DNA of 64,000 nt from an uncultured Clostridia bacterium (GTDB lineage Bacteria > Bacillota > Clostridia > Saccharofermentanales > Saccharofermentanaceae), in NCBI GenBank assembly GCA_947303185.1, contig CAMYXF010000003.1, positions 62,001 through 126,000 on the forward strand, written 5' to 3'. The translations under genes and the position numbers were made by a program. Below the pieces are notes generated by a model. It was not told where the DNA came from. It ran no database searches and worked only from the letters and a program-made list of their open reading frames with translations. Below, one piece after another: positions 15,426-24,584 of this stretch (position 1 is its first letter; every line of letters begins with the position of its first letter).

Positions 15426-16469
15426 TTATGGCCTGAAATAGTATGTACTCTTACCTGTTCCTTCGCGTTTAAGCTCACCTGATTCGACAAGTTTTCGAAG
15501 TGAGCCTTCGATAGAACTTATGCTGAGAGAAGGACACAGTTCACGTATATCCTGTTTTGTAAAACGTCCGATCTTAGTCTGTGTTGCAAGCCTTACGGTC
15601 TCAAGTGCGGAACGCTTGACTTCTACCAATGAGAAGCGCTCATCAAGATCTCTGTAGGCAGCGATAATGGTACCAAGAAGATACTTGATAAACGGTGTTG
15701 GATCTTCTTTGCCCTCGTGCCAGCCTTTATCTGATGCATTAATAGCTCCGTAGTATAGATCTTTATGTTTGGCGATTACTGCTTCTAATGAGATGTATTT
15801 TCCGACAAGAAATCCGCTCCTGTATAAAAGCAATGTCGTAAGAAGTCTGCTCATGCGTCCGTTACCGTCGTTAAACGGATGGATGCAAAGAAAATCGTGA
15901 ATGAATATTGCGATCGCAATAAGCGGTTCTGCTTCGGCATTACCGATTACATGGTTATATTCTTCGCATAACTTTTTAAGAGCATCAGGTGTCTCAAACG
16001 GCGCAAGCGGAGTAAATAAAATTTCTGTATGTCCGTCCGGGTATGTCGCACTGATATAATTCTGAACAGTCTTTGTCTTACCTGCCATAGGATTATTCAT
16101 GTGGCTGTATAAGATTTTATGAAGCTGCAGGATATAGTTAGGAGTTATCGATATGGAATCAAAATTATCGTGGATGATATTAAGGGCATCCCTGTAGCCT
16201 GCAATCTCCTGTTCGTCTCTGTTTCTTGGTGCAGTTTTCTCTTCAACAAGCTGTCTGATACGTGTATTGGTGGTAACGATTCCTTCAATGGCATTGGATG
16301 CTTCAGTACTCTGTATCTTTGCAATCTCAACCAGCTGTTCAAGCTCATCCGGACGCTGCTTGAGATACATCTCCTGCTTGCCGGCTTCTTTGTATATGGC
16401 AGCAACGAGACCCAGTATCTCAGAATCCCATTTCATGTCCTTTAACAAAGAATATTTGAAGTCTCTCAT
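15426..16469 (-). CDS. Fic family protein (AMP-transferase type) with C-terminal winged helix
   Basis: The 347-residue protein contains the Fic motif HPFNDGNGR (about 195) with the catalytic His, a flap region before it, and an N-terminal inhibitory helix with ASNAIEG (about 57), so it should be auto-inhibited until released. Fic proteins transfer AMP or other groups to target hydroxyls. The last ~70 residues form a winged helix (FTKQDIRELCPSLSISSIEGSL) that probably binds DNA. ATG 16469 is chosen because GAGGAG lies six bases upstream and the family normally starts MRxFxYS; the in-frame ATG 16487 would sit at the predicted transcription start. Four CCCTTAA half-sites cover its promoter, suggesting self-regulation. 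Confidence 0.92.
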   Translation of the reverse strand: MRDFKYSLLKDMKWDSEILGLVAAIYKEAGKQEMYLKQRPDELEQLVEIAKIQSTEASNAIEGIVTTNTRIRQLVEEKTAPRNRDEQEIAGYRDALNIIHDNFDSISITPNYILQLHKILYSHMNNPMAGKTKTVQNYISATYPDGHTEILFTPLAPFETPDALKKLCEEYNHVIGNAEAEPLIAIAIFIHDFLCIHPFNDGNGRMSRLLTTLLLYRSGFLVGKYISLEAVIAKHKDLYYGAINASDKGWHEGKEDPTPFIKYLLGTIIAAYRDLDERFSLVEVKRSALETVRLATQTKIGRFTKQDIRELCPSLSISSIEGSLRKLVESGELKREGTGKSTYYFRP

Positions 16470-16490
16470 AACTTGCTCCTCAATCATCTT

Positions 16491-16553
16491 TCCCTTAAAT
16501 ATTAACAAGTTTTAAGGGAAATTCAATACAATTAAGGGTATTTGCCCTTAATT
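16491..16553 (-). promoter_or_regulatory. Fic promoter covered by CCCTTAA inverted repeats
   Basis: On the minus strand TTGAAT (16521-16526) and the extended -10 TGTTAATAT (16499-16507) form a promoter with 16-base spacing. TCCCTTAAA (16491-16499) pairs with TTTAAGGGA (16511-16519), flanking the -10. AATTAAGGG (16530-16538) pairs with CCCTTAATT (16545-16553) just upstream of the -35. Four copies of one heptamer in 63 bases strongly suggest a dimeric repressor site, most simply for the Fic winged helix. Confidence 0.65.
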
Positions 16554-16581
16554 TTGTATCGTTTTTAATGGAAAGTGCGTC

Positions 16582-17754
16582 TTAGTTTTCTTTTTCCGCC
16601 ATCTTCATGTCCCTTATTATGTCGACCATAAGGGCCCATCTGATGTTCTGCCTGCGCTCCGCGACAGGAGTCATGAAATACATCTCATCGTTGTAGTAGA
16701 GTTCGATGTGCTTGCCGCTGGTGAAGACCATGGCCTTTAACTTGTCACATGTTTTGTATGTGAACTCTGCATTATCTGATTTATAGGAGATGGCATCGTA
16801 AGTGAGGCGGCAGTGTCCGTTTTCTTTTCTCTTCTTGCCGGTGCTTGAATAGATTACTGAGGTGACATCCATCTCAAGATCGATGTCTCTAATGCCCTTT
16901 GTCTCTACTTCCCTTATGTGATCGTACCAGTCGCATATGGTGCGTGGTTCTTCAGTGAATTTGTAGTCGTCACCTATGGTAAATGTCTTACCGCACTTGG
17001 AGCATGTGATGTTGTTACCACTGCTTGCTGTCGTATAAAGGCCGTCGCACTTGCAGCAGCGGTAAAGGATGTTGTGAAGGCCCTCTGCTTTATCTTTCTG
17101 CGGATATGTCGTTAAGGGATTTGCGTATACGTTATTTGAGACGTTATCGACGATCAGTTTGTCGATTTCTTCTCCTGTCATGTGCTGTAATTCAGCAGGC
17201 TTTAAGACTCTCTTTACCGTGACTGATACTGGTGTGCGGTAGCGCGTTTTCCTCCACTTGGGCTTCTCAAAGTATGCGCCGTTTACCTGGCAGAGAACTA
17301 TGTCCACACCAAGTCTTTTAAAGAACGCTCCGCCCTTTTCTACAATGTAGTTTGTCCTGCCGTCAAAGCATAGTCTGGGGTCAGGATAGATAATTACAGG
17401 CGTACCTTTCTTGAGCGTGCGCATTATTCTTACCGGTGATGACATGTCATCGAAGAAGATCTTTTTGGGGATCATGCCGACACGCTTATTGAGGAATTTC
17501 AGGAAAGGCATCGTGGTGTAATAACGGTTGATCACGAACAGCGGCTTATCCCTCTTTGCGAGCTGATAGAGATAGTAAAAGTCGTTGAAAGATTCGTGGT
17601 TGGAAACGATGACATAAGGGGCCTTCACCTTGTCGAAGTCGTTAAGGATAAACTCAGGCTTGGGCTTGCTTCCGAAGATCAGCTTAACAAGACCGAATAC
17701 GAACTTGTAGTAAGGAGAATCGGTTGTCTTCTTCATGCTCTTTGCTTCAGCCAT
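16582..17754 (-). CDS. PlsC-type acyltransferase with C-terminal zinc ribbon
   Basis: The 390-residue protein has a lysophosphatidate acyltransferase domain in its first ~210 residues: catalytic NHESFND (NHx4D, about 51), a variant of the glycerol-phosphate motif (IIYPDPRLCFDGR) and IVLCQVNGAYF. Residues about 233-257 form a zinc ribbon (CCKC...CSKC) followed by a beta-rich ~120-residue domain that I do not recognise. Family members are usually about 200-250 residues, so this is a fusion. Its ATG overlaps the end region of the FtsX permease gene (stop at 17758) with GAGGAATAACTG upstream, so it is translated as part of the ABC operon. Start and operon placement are firm; substrate is unknown. 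Confidence 0.82.
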   Translation of the reverse strand: MAEAKSMKKTTDSPYYKFVFGLVKLIFGSKPKPEFILNDFDKVKAPYVIVSNHESFNDFYYLYQLAKRDKPLFVINRYYTTMPFLKFLNKRVGMIPKKIFFDDMSSPVRIMRTLKKGTPVIIYPDPRLCFDGRTNYIVEKGGAFFKRLGVDIVLCQVNGAYFEKPKWRKTRYRTPVSVTVKRVLKPAELQHMTGEEIDKLIVDNVSNNVYANPLTTYPQKDKAEGLHNILYRCCKCDGLYTTASSGNNITCSKCGKTFTIGDDYKFTEEPRTICDWYDHIREVETKGIRDIDLEMDVTSVIYSSTGKKRKENGHCRLTYDAISYKSDNAEFTYKTCDKLKAMVFTSGKHIELYYNDEMYFMTPVAERRQNIRWALMVDIIRDMKMAEKEN

Positions 17755-17757
17755 CAG

Positions 17758-20700
17758 TTATTCCTCATTGAGTTTTAAGTGCTTGACTTTTCGAAGTGCC
17801 CAGGCGCTTACAAGGAAAGAATACACGCATGTGATCAGGGCCGCAATGATGAGGGCCACAGGCTGTACGCTCTTAGTCAGATACAGGTTTGCGCCTTCAA
17901 GAAGAGCAAGTACACGGCTTCCCAACAAAGCGCCGGTTCCAAGACCGATCATTATTCCGAGTACGGTACTTACTATAAGTTCAAGCGAGACATAACGGAT
18001 GGTTTCTTTTACCGTGAAGCCGTTTATTCTCATTATCGTCAGTTCTTTCTTCTTCTGGTTTACGTACATGTTGACCAGGTTAAGAAGAATGAAGAGCGCC
18101 ATCAAACCTGCAATGCCGATAAGGATGAGTGAAATCAGGTTGAGCGGAGTGGTCATTGCCATAATGGTTTCATACTGCTTGTCGATGTCCTTGATCTGGG
18201 TAAATCCGTTAACCTTGGATACTTTGTCAGAAAGATCTGTCAGGTCTGTTCCGTTACTCTTTACAAGATATCCGTTATTGACCGGCTCTTTACCAAAGAC
18301 ACTGGTATATGTTTCCCTGCTCATGAAAGCATAAAGACCGACATAGTTTCTGTAGATTCCGCAGATCTTTACCGGATGAGGATTCATGTTTGAATCGTAG
18401 AAGATGATCTCATCTCCGACCTTAACGTTATTTGTTTTCGCGAACTTGTTATGTACCCAGATGCCGTCACCTGCTTCAGTTATCAGATTCCTGGTCTTGG
18501 GATCTGTTCTTACGAAGAACTCGTTGATCTGATCCATGTCACCGCAGACTATTTCGGCAAGACGGACCGTACCGTTGGCTTCGTAAGAAAGGGATTCGTC
18601 CATAACGGGAGCATATGTTACTCCTGATTCTTTCACGATCTCACCGATCTCAGATTCGGCAGTCTCTGAAATCGCCGAATCGAACATAACCTTGAGATTA
18701 TATAATTCGATCTTCGTGTACTGCATCTCGATGGACTGCTCAACAGATATCTTCATGGTCATGCCGGCAACAAGAAGTGTGCAACAGCCTGCGATGCTTA
18801 CTATCGTAACTACTACTCTCTTCATATCAGTCAGCATGTTAAACAGGATGAGCTTTGCGTACAAAGAACCCTTCCTTGCTCTTGCTTTCTTAGAAGTCTT
18901 TTTCTTCTTTATGCCGGGAACGCTTTCCTGCATGAGAGTGATTGCAGAACTCTTAAGAAGTGTCGAGCACGCGAACCAGACGGCAAAACCTGCAAGCAGC
19001 AATCCGCCTACAAGTACGGCTGCACCCAGAGGATAGTGGATAGCTCTTACCGTGTTATCAAAAACGAAGTTCCTGTTGTAGATCTTCAGGATGATCATCT
19101 GCAGGGCATAGTAGCCGGCAACAGCACCTATGACCATGCCGATCAGTGTGCCTGTCTCACCGAAGATAAGATACTTTGCAAGTATCTCACGGTTATATAA
19201 ACCGAGTGCTTTTGTAGCGCCGACAAGTCTCTTCTGTTCATCGATTATTCTGCCGACTGTAGCGTAGATGACCAGCGCTCCGACAAGAACGAATACCGAT
19301 GCAAATGCACCTCCGAGATCGGACATGTTCTTTACTACATTGTCGACATTAAGATAACCGGTATTTCCGTTAACATCGAGCAGTACCCACTTGCAGCCGT
19401 CGAGATTTGCCATCTCATCTTTTGCATCCTGGAGTTTGGTCTGTCCGTCATTATACTGGGCAAGACCGTCTGCGTACTGGGTCTCGCCGTCGTTTAACTT
19501 GGTCAGTGCATCATCTAACTTTTTCTTTCCGTCTTCGTATGCTTTCTGGCCTTCTTCGTACTGGGCAAGACCTGATTCATATTCAGCATAACCTTCATCG
19601 TATAATTCGACTGCATCATCGTACAGGGACTTGCCGTCATAATACTTACTTAAACCGTTCTCGTATTCACCGTAAGCATTATCGTACTTCTCTTTTGCTT
19701 CGTTATACTGGCTCAATGCACTGATATATCCGCCATGACCTTCATCCCATGTTCTTGCAGCTGAAGCGAGTTCTTCGTATTTTTCATTTGCGATATCTGA
19801 TGCATTAATAATGATTCTTACTATCGCATCAATTACAGGCTCGTCTTCTGCAAGTTCAAGAACCTTATTCGTTGTTTTTTCGTATGCAGCTCTTAGTTCT
19901 TCCTCCGGCAATCCCAAGGAAGCTATTATCGCGAATACGTTGTCTTTTAATGACTTGTTCAGATCAACAGTAATACCCTGAGTAATCCTAAGTATTGTGG
20001 CCGTGGTATCTTCAGCATCGACATCAATATCTACATCGATTTCAGCCCAATCGATCATGTCGGCTACTTCTTCACCAAGATTGTTGACTATGGCAGTTCT
20101 TAAGGAATTACGGATCTTCTCTTTTGCTTCTTCAATCTGCTGATATATAGACTCGAGCTGGGCTTTTCCTTCGTCGAGTTTGGCTTTTGCATCCGCAAGC
20201 TGTGATTCGGCATCTGCAAGTTGTGACTTGGCATCGTCAAGCTGGGACTTTGCAGAATCGAGTTGTGCTTTTGCATCATCCAGCTGTTCTTTTGCATCAG
20301 CCAATTGTGCCTCTGCATCTTCAAGCTGCTTCTTTGCATCGGCCAATTGCTTTTCTGCGTTTGCAAGTTCTGCTACGCCATTGTTATATTCTTCCCAGCC
20401 ATTATCGAGTTCTGTTCTACCGTCAGTAAGCTGGCCCCATGCCTCATCAAGCTCTGTCTGGCCGTCGCTTATTCCGGTCTCATATCTGTCTTTTATATAG
20501 TCGGTTCTTATGAGTTCGCGCTGTTCTGCCAAAGCATCAAGTCTTTCGACCGTAGGCTTTATTGTCTTGAAATACTTCTTGCTGAATATATCGGTGCCGG
20601 CAGGCTTATCGATCAGTATCTCAGCGGTCATGAAACAGTTTTCGAGCGCTTCCTGATCAAACGCATCGGGCATTACTAAGACATATCTTATGCCGGGAGT

Positions 20701-21249
20701 AACCAGAGGTACGGCACCGTGGTCCGGATGGTAAACAATACCTGTTATTACATATTCGGATCTGGTCAGATATGAAGGCGTCTTGCCGTACGCATCAAGG
20801 ACCTCAACGGTATCTCCTATCTTAAGTCCCGTATCAGTATCCACAGACTTCTCAAGCACACATTCATTCGGTGCTTCAGGGAGCCTGCCCTCGATCAACT
20901 GGACAGTGTTTACTCTCTCAGTAAGGGAGACGACAGTAGTGTCGTAGATAACTTCATCCAAAAAGATTTTCGCACCGATCCTGTAAGCCCCTTCTACATC
21001 TGCCACACCCTGGACAGCCTTGATCGCTTCTATATCTTCGGGTGTGACGAGCTTGGTCGAGATGATCTCCACGTCTCTGTAATTGGTTTCAGAGTAAAAC
21101 TTGGTTCCGTTATTGCTTACGGCTTTAGAGGTAAACTCGATTCCAAGATACGCAGACACAGCAAGTGCGGCAATAACGATAATGGACAGATAGGAAACTA
21201 TCTGCTTTATTATGTTTCGTCTTGCATCTGTAGCCTGCGTTTTCTTCAT
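17758..21249 (-). CDS. Large FtsX/MacB-type ABC permease with extracytoplasmic coiled coils
   Basis: The 1163-residue protein has one N-terminal helix (about 15-36), a MacB-like extracytoplasmic domain, two long coiled-coil stretches (about 270-400 and 510-640), an FtsX helix cluster (about 660-800), a second helix and extracytoplasmic domain, and a final FtsX cluster (about 1040-1150). The first coil is built from near-identical 7-residue units (AQLADAK, QLDDAKS). This is the layout of two-FtsX permeases that use mechanical motion to act on envelope proteins or lipids rather than pump solutes. It starts four bases after its ATPase partner gene ends and is followed by the acyltransferase. Confidence 0.88.
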   Translation of the reverse strand: MKKTQATDARRNIIKQIVSYLSIIVIAALAVSAYLGIEFTSKAVSNNGTKFYSETNYRDVEIISTKLVTPEDIEAIKAVQGVADVEGAYRIGAKIFLDEVIYDTTVVSLTERVNTVQLIEGRLPEAPNECVLEKSVDTDTGLKIGDTVEVLDAYGKTPSYLTRSEYVITGIVYHPDHGAVPLVTPGIRYVLVMPDAFDQEALENCFMTAEILIDKPAGTDIFSKKYFKTIKPTVERLDALAEQRELIRTDYIKDRYETGISDGQTELDEAWGQLTDGRTELDNGWEEYNNGVAELANAEKQLADAKKQLEDAEAQLADAKEQLDDAKAQLDSAKSQLDDAKSQLADAESQLADAKAKLDEGKAQLESIYQQIEEAKEKIRNSLRTAIVNNLGEEVADMIDWAEIDVDIDVDAEDTTATILRITQGITVDLNKSLKDNVFAIIASLGLPEEELRAAYEKTTNKVLELAEDEPVIDAIVRIIINASDIANEKYEELASAARTWDEGHGGYISALSQYNEAKEKYDNAYGEYENGLSKYYDGKSLYDDAVELYDEGYAEYESGLAQYEEGQKAYEDGKKKLDDALTKLNDGETQYADGLAQYNDGQTKLQDAKDEMANLDGCKWVLLDVNGNTGYLNVDNVVKNMSDLGGAFASVFVLVGALVIYATVGRIIDEQKRLVGATKALGLYNREILAKYLIFGETGTLIGMVIGAVAGYYALQMIILKIYNRNFVFDNTVRAIHYPLGAAVLVGGLLLAGFAVWFACSTLLKSSAITLMQESVPGIKKKKTSKKARARKGSLYAKLILFNMLTDMKRVVVTIVSIAGCCTLLVAGMTMKISVEQSIEMQYTKIELYNLKVMFDSAISETAESEIGEIVKESGVTYAPVMDESLSYEANGTVRLAEIVCGDMDQINEFFVRTDPKTRNLITEAGDGIWVHNKFAKTNNVKVGDEIIFYDSNMNPHPVKICGIYRNYVGLYAFMSRETYTSVFGKEPVNNGYLVKSNGTDLTDLSDKVSKVNGFTQIKDIDKQYETIMAMTTPLNLISLILIGIAGLMALFILLNLVNMYVNQKKKELTIMRINGFTVKETIRYVSLELIVSTVLGIMIGLGTGALLGSRVLALLEGANLYLTKSVQPVALIIAALITCVYSFLVSAWALRKVKHLKLNEE

Positions 21250-21253
21250 GTGA

Positions 21254-22474
21254 TTACCAGACGAGCTCCGTTGCGTGCAAAGGATGTAAGTTCTTCTTAA
21301 TGCTTGCTATCTTTCCGTTTCTGACCTTGATAACACGGTCAGCCATCTTGGCGATCTCTGCATTATGGGTGACCATCATGACGGTCGTACCCTTTGTCTT
21401 GATGATGTTCTCAATAACATCAAGGACTTCGATACTAGTCGTATAGTCGAGTGCCGCCGTAGGCTCGTCAGCGAGGATCAGCTTAGGCTTTTTAACGAGC
21501 GCTCTTGCAATAGATACTCTCTGCTGCTGACCGCCTGACATCTGGCCCGGGTAGTTGTTTGCTCTTTCCGAAAGGCCTACTTTTGCAATCGCTTCTTCTG
21601 ACGACATATGGTCTTCAACGAGCTCTGCTATGTATTGGACGTTTTCGAGCGCTGTGAGGTTTGGCATCAGGTTATATGCCTGGAAGATAAAGCCTACGTA
21701 TTCTCTTCTGTATTTGGTGAGCTGGTCATCAGTGGGACGTGAGAAGTTCTTGCCTTCTATCAGGAGGTCGCCGGTCGTTAAGAAATCCATTCCTCCAATG
21801 ATGTTCATCATGGTGGATTTGCCACAGCCGGACTCACCTAAAACAACTACGAATTCGTTCTTGTAGATATCCAGATTGATTCCCTTCAGAACGAGGTTTG
21901 CAGTCTCGCCTGTCTGGTACTGCTTGGTAACGTTCCTTAAGGAAATGAGTACTTCCTTCTTCTCTTCAAGCTCAACGTAAAAACCCTTTTCATCGATCGT
22001 CATGGCAGCAAGTGCCGCGATGTGTTCACAGAGCTCAAGCTCTTCCTTGTCGTAGAGGGTACCGTTCTTCTTGTTGACTATCAGATAACAGCCAATGATG
22101 TCGTGCATGTTATTTAACGGAACGCATATCATGGACTTCGTTATAAGTCCATTGTCGTCGAATACGCATCCGTCGAATCTCTGATCTGCTGCCGCGTCTT
22201 CTACCAGCATCGACTTACCGGTCTTGGTTACAAGACCTTCTATGCCGATACCGTTCTCAACACTGATATTTGAAATGTCCGTGGGACCGATATGGAATAC
22301 GGGAGCCAGGCGGTCGGTCTTCTTATCAAGAAGCCATATGGCACCCGCCTCGCTCTCCAATTCCTTAACGATTATCTCAAGACTTCCTGCCAGAGCCTCT
22401 TCGAGGTTCGTTACCTCCAAAAGCTGCTCCATCAGCTGAAAGGTCACCCTTCTGAATCTTTTCTCTACAGCCAT
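21254..22474 (-). CDS. ABC transporter ATPase with N-terminal GAF sensor
   Basis: The 406-residue protein joins a GAF domain (about 10-160; EAGAIWLLDKKTDRLAP, MICVPLNN) to a LolD/MacB-type ATPase: Walker A GESGCGKST (about 215), signature MSGGQQQRV, Walker B LILADEPTAALD and the switch His in VMMVTHN. It powers the adjacent FtsX permease. GAF fused to an ABC ATPase is unusual and suggests that a small ligand or redox signal controls transport. ATG 22474 has AAGGG eight bases upstream; the GTG three codons earlier overlaps that site and is rejected. Confidence 0.9.
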   Translation of the reverse strand: MAVEKRFRRVTFQLMEQLLEVTNLEEALAGSLEIIVKELESEAGAIWLLDKKTDRLAPVFHIGPTDISNISVENGIGIEGLVTKTGKSMLVEDAAADQRFDGCVFDDNGLITKSMICVPLNNMHDIIGCYLIVNKKNGTLYDKEELELCEHIAALAAMTIDEKGFYVELEEKKEVLISLRNVTKQYQTGETANLVLKGINLDIYKNEFVVVLGESGCGKSTMMNIIGGMDFLTTGDLLIEGKNFSRPTDDQLTKYRREYVGFIFQAYNLMPNLTALENVQYIAELVEDHMSSEEAIAKVGLSERANNYPGQMSGGQQQRVSIARALVKKPKLILADEPTAALDYTTSIEVLDVIENIIKTKGTTVMMVTHNAEIAKMADRVIKVRNGKIASIKKNLHPLHATELVW

Positions 22475-22614
22475 ACGATTCACCCTTGGTTATTAGTTGC
22501 CTGTTCTCACAAAATTCTGATATTTAAAGTTTACAACGGCAAAAAACAATTAGCGTGAATGTCATATAACCATTCTGTAAATAAAGGATAAGTAAACTGT
22601 GGACATTCCCATTA

Positions 22615-22645
22615 AAAAAGTATGCTTCAAAGATGAAGCATACTT
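22615..22645 (-). terminator. Intrinsic terminator after the hydrolase gene
   Basis: AAGTATGCTTC (22618-22628) and GAAGCATACTT (22635-22645) form a perfect 11-bp stem with a 6-base loop; on the minus strand a run of T follows. Confidence 0.9.
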
Positions 22646-22669
22646 CCGTGTCTTTACTCTTTTGTCCTT

Positions 22670-23800
22670 TTATTCCTTTATGTCAGGCTCATATTCCTTA
22701 AAGGAAATATACTCGCAGCTATTGAGTTCAATGTGATCCTTTGTCTTCTTGAGGTAAGAATCGAAGAGATCCAGGTGAGTCTTGCATACATATTCGTGTA
22801 CAAGGTCAGAATCGATCTTACCGACTATGGCACTTATCGGGATCATGTGCTTCATGTCAGAGAACCCTATGTGCTGCATCTTATTGAAGAACAGCTGGTA
22901 TACAGGTTTTGTGTGATCGATATAAGGTCTGGTCGACACTCCGAGGTTCTGCTTGCAGCTGAACTGGACAAACGGCTTTCTCAATATCTTGCCTTTGTTG
23001 TTTCCAAAGAGTGCGCCGTCCAGGTTCGCACCGCATGCGAATTCATCGTTATAAAGACAGAGCATATACGCGACTGCGCCGCCCAATGAATGACCTGTTG
23101 CACCGATTCCGTATGAGAAGTCGACAATGTCAGAGAGGCTTTCTTTTGCATAATCAACAGCTGAAAGAGTATCCTCCACCCACGTATCGATTCTCGACAT
23201 GATGAATTTGCAGTACTTATTCTGGAGTTCATCAAGCCTGTCAGCGAGCTCTCTGTCAGTACCTTTTGCCTTAGTCAGTTTCAATACTTTCATTGCACCC
23301 GGAAGGAAAGGTTCGTACTGCTTCTTTGTCGCATCCTTATACAATCCGATCTTTGTTCCGTCATCTAATTCAGTCAGTGCCGCATCGTACGGATGTCCTA
23401 CTGAGATTACGACATATCCGTGGGATACGAGTTCCAGACAAAGATATGAATTTGCTTCCCTGTACGAACCAAAGCCATGGCTGAACATTACCAGAGGGAA
23501 CTTCTTTCCTTCTATCTTCGGTGCGTTCTCATAGCATTCTGAGACGTTCTCTCCTGCAGCTTCGCTCTTATCGTAATTGATAGGAGCATGCATTGCTTTC
23601 TTTAATGCATCCGCCAATTCTCTGGACATGTATCTGACTTTGCTCATGCCCTCTGCTGATCCTTTGCTAACCGGATAGTAGACTCTTACAGGAACTGTTC
23701 TTTTTGTTCCGGGAGCAAGCACTTCTTCCCTGTCTGTATAGATGGTATGTGTAAATGTTCCTACTGCATATTCGCCTGTAGGCAATGGTTTATTTGACAT
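22670..23800 (-). CDS. Alpha/beta hydrolase, platelet-activating-factor acetylhydrolase-like
   Basis: The 376-residue protein has the pattern of PAF-acetylhydrolase-type esterases: oxyanion region FSHGFGSYR (about 108), nucleophile GHSLGG (about 236) and NLDGALFG soon after, which could hold the acid residue. No signal peptide is seen, so it is cytoplasmic. It overlaps the end of the TetR gene by 11 bases with GGAGG before its ATG, so regulator and enzyme are translated together. An ester substrate that also acts as inducer of the TetR protein is a natural guess, but it is inference. Confidence 0.85.
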   Translation of the reverse strand: MSNKPLPTGEYAVGTFTHTIYTDREEVLAPGTKRTVPVRVYYPVSKGSAEGMSKVRYMSRELADALKKAMHAPINYDKSEAAGENVSECYENAPKIEGKKFPLVMFSHGFGSYREANSYLCLELVSHGYVVISVGHPYDAALTELDDGTKIGLYKDATKKQYEPFLPGAMKVLKLTKAKGTDRELADRLDELQNKYCKFIMSRIDTWVEDTLSAVDYAKESLSDIVDFSYGIGATGHSLGGAVAYMLCLYNDEFACGANLDGALFGNNKGKILRKPFVQFSCKQNLGVSTRPYIDHTKPVYQLFFNKMQHIGFSDMKHMIPISAIVGKIDSDLVHEYVCKTHLDLFDSYLKKTKDHIELNSCEYISFKEYEPDIKE

Positions 23801-24461
23801 TGGGTTTTCCTCCGAGTAAAACGATCATGGTATCTGCAAGTGTTCCAAAAAGCTTTTTGGGAGCAGCCTTAACATTCTGATAGCCGGTTCCATAGCAGTG
23901 GGACATGATGCAAAGTTTCTCAATACCTGCATATGAAGCTGAAACGAACAGTACGATATCTTCCGGCTTTGCTATGGGTTTATATCCCAGCGAATATGCT
24001 CCCTTTATAAGGCGCGGCAGTGCACTGTTTCCCAGGTATTCCAGATTGCTGGGTGTTTTGATCTCTGCCATTATCTTTGCGGCTCTTTCAGGTTCGTTGA
24101 TCACAAGAACGCCGAAATCGAAGTTGATCTTCTGGATATCCGTGAGGTGCTTTTCCATGATGTCGGCAAGGCAGTCAAAGACCTGATAAATGAGTTCTTC
24201 GAGCGTTGCATCCTTGTTACCAAGGATTGCTTCAAAGGTATCGATCATGTTGTATTCGGAACGTATCTCGGATGCCAAGTCAGCAAGTATATCGTCAAGG
24301 CCGTTATAGTAGCGGTAGATGGCGCCCTGGCTCATGCCGGTCTCGGCGATAACGTCTGATATCGTGACCATCTCGACGGGTTTTCGCAGGCACACCTGAT
24401 AGCAGGCGTCGACGATCATCTTGCGCTTGCTCTCCATGTATTCTTCAGTAACCTTAGGCAT
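23790..24461 (-). CDS. TetR family transcriptional repressor
   Basis: The 223-residue protein has an N-terminal TetR helix-turn-helix (VTISDVIAETGMSQGAIYRYY, about 35-55) and an all-helical ligand domain. It is the first gene of a two-gene unit with the hydrolase. A large dyad directly upstream (24482-24522) is a likely operator for self-repression. The ligand is unknown; the pairing with an esterase suggests a lipid or ester. Confidence 0.92.
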   Translation of the reverse strand: MPKVTEEYMESKRKMIVDACYQVCLRKPVEMVTISDVIAETGMSQGAIYRYYNGLDDILADLASEIRSEYNMIDTFEAILGNKDATLEELIYQVFDCLADIMEKHLTDIQKINFDFGVLVINEPERAAKIMAEIKTPSNLEYLGNSALPRLIKGAYSLGYKPIAKPEDIVLFVSASYAGIEKLCIMSHCYGTGYQNVKAAPKKLFGTLADTMIVLLGGKPNVK

Positions 24462-24481
24462 TTTCCCTTACTCCTTTGGTA

Positions 24482-24522
24482 AAAATGAAACTCCATTCAT
24501 TTAATGAAAGTGGTTTCATTTT
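24482..24522 (-). promoter_or_regulatory. Dyad operator upstream of the TetR gene
   Basis: AAAATGAAAC (24482-24491) and GTTTCATTTT (24513-24522) are perfect inverted arms around a second perfect palindrome TTCATTTAATGAA (24496-24508). All share one centre at 24502, so the 41-base site could hold two TetR dimers. Confidence 0.65.
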
Positions 24523-24584
24523 AATCAGGAGACTTGGGTTTGTCAATGAGTTTTTTGAATTTTTTCGCTTTGGATTTTTGGCTC

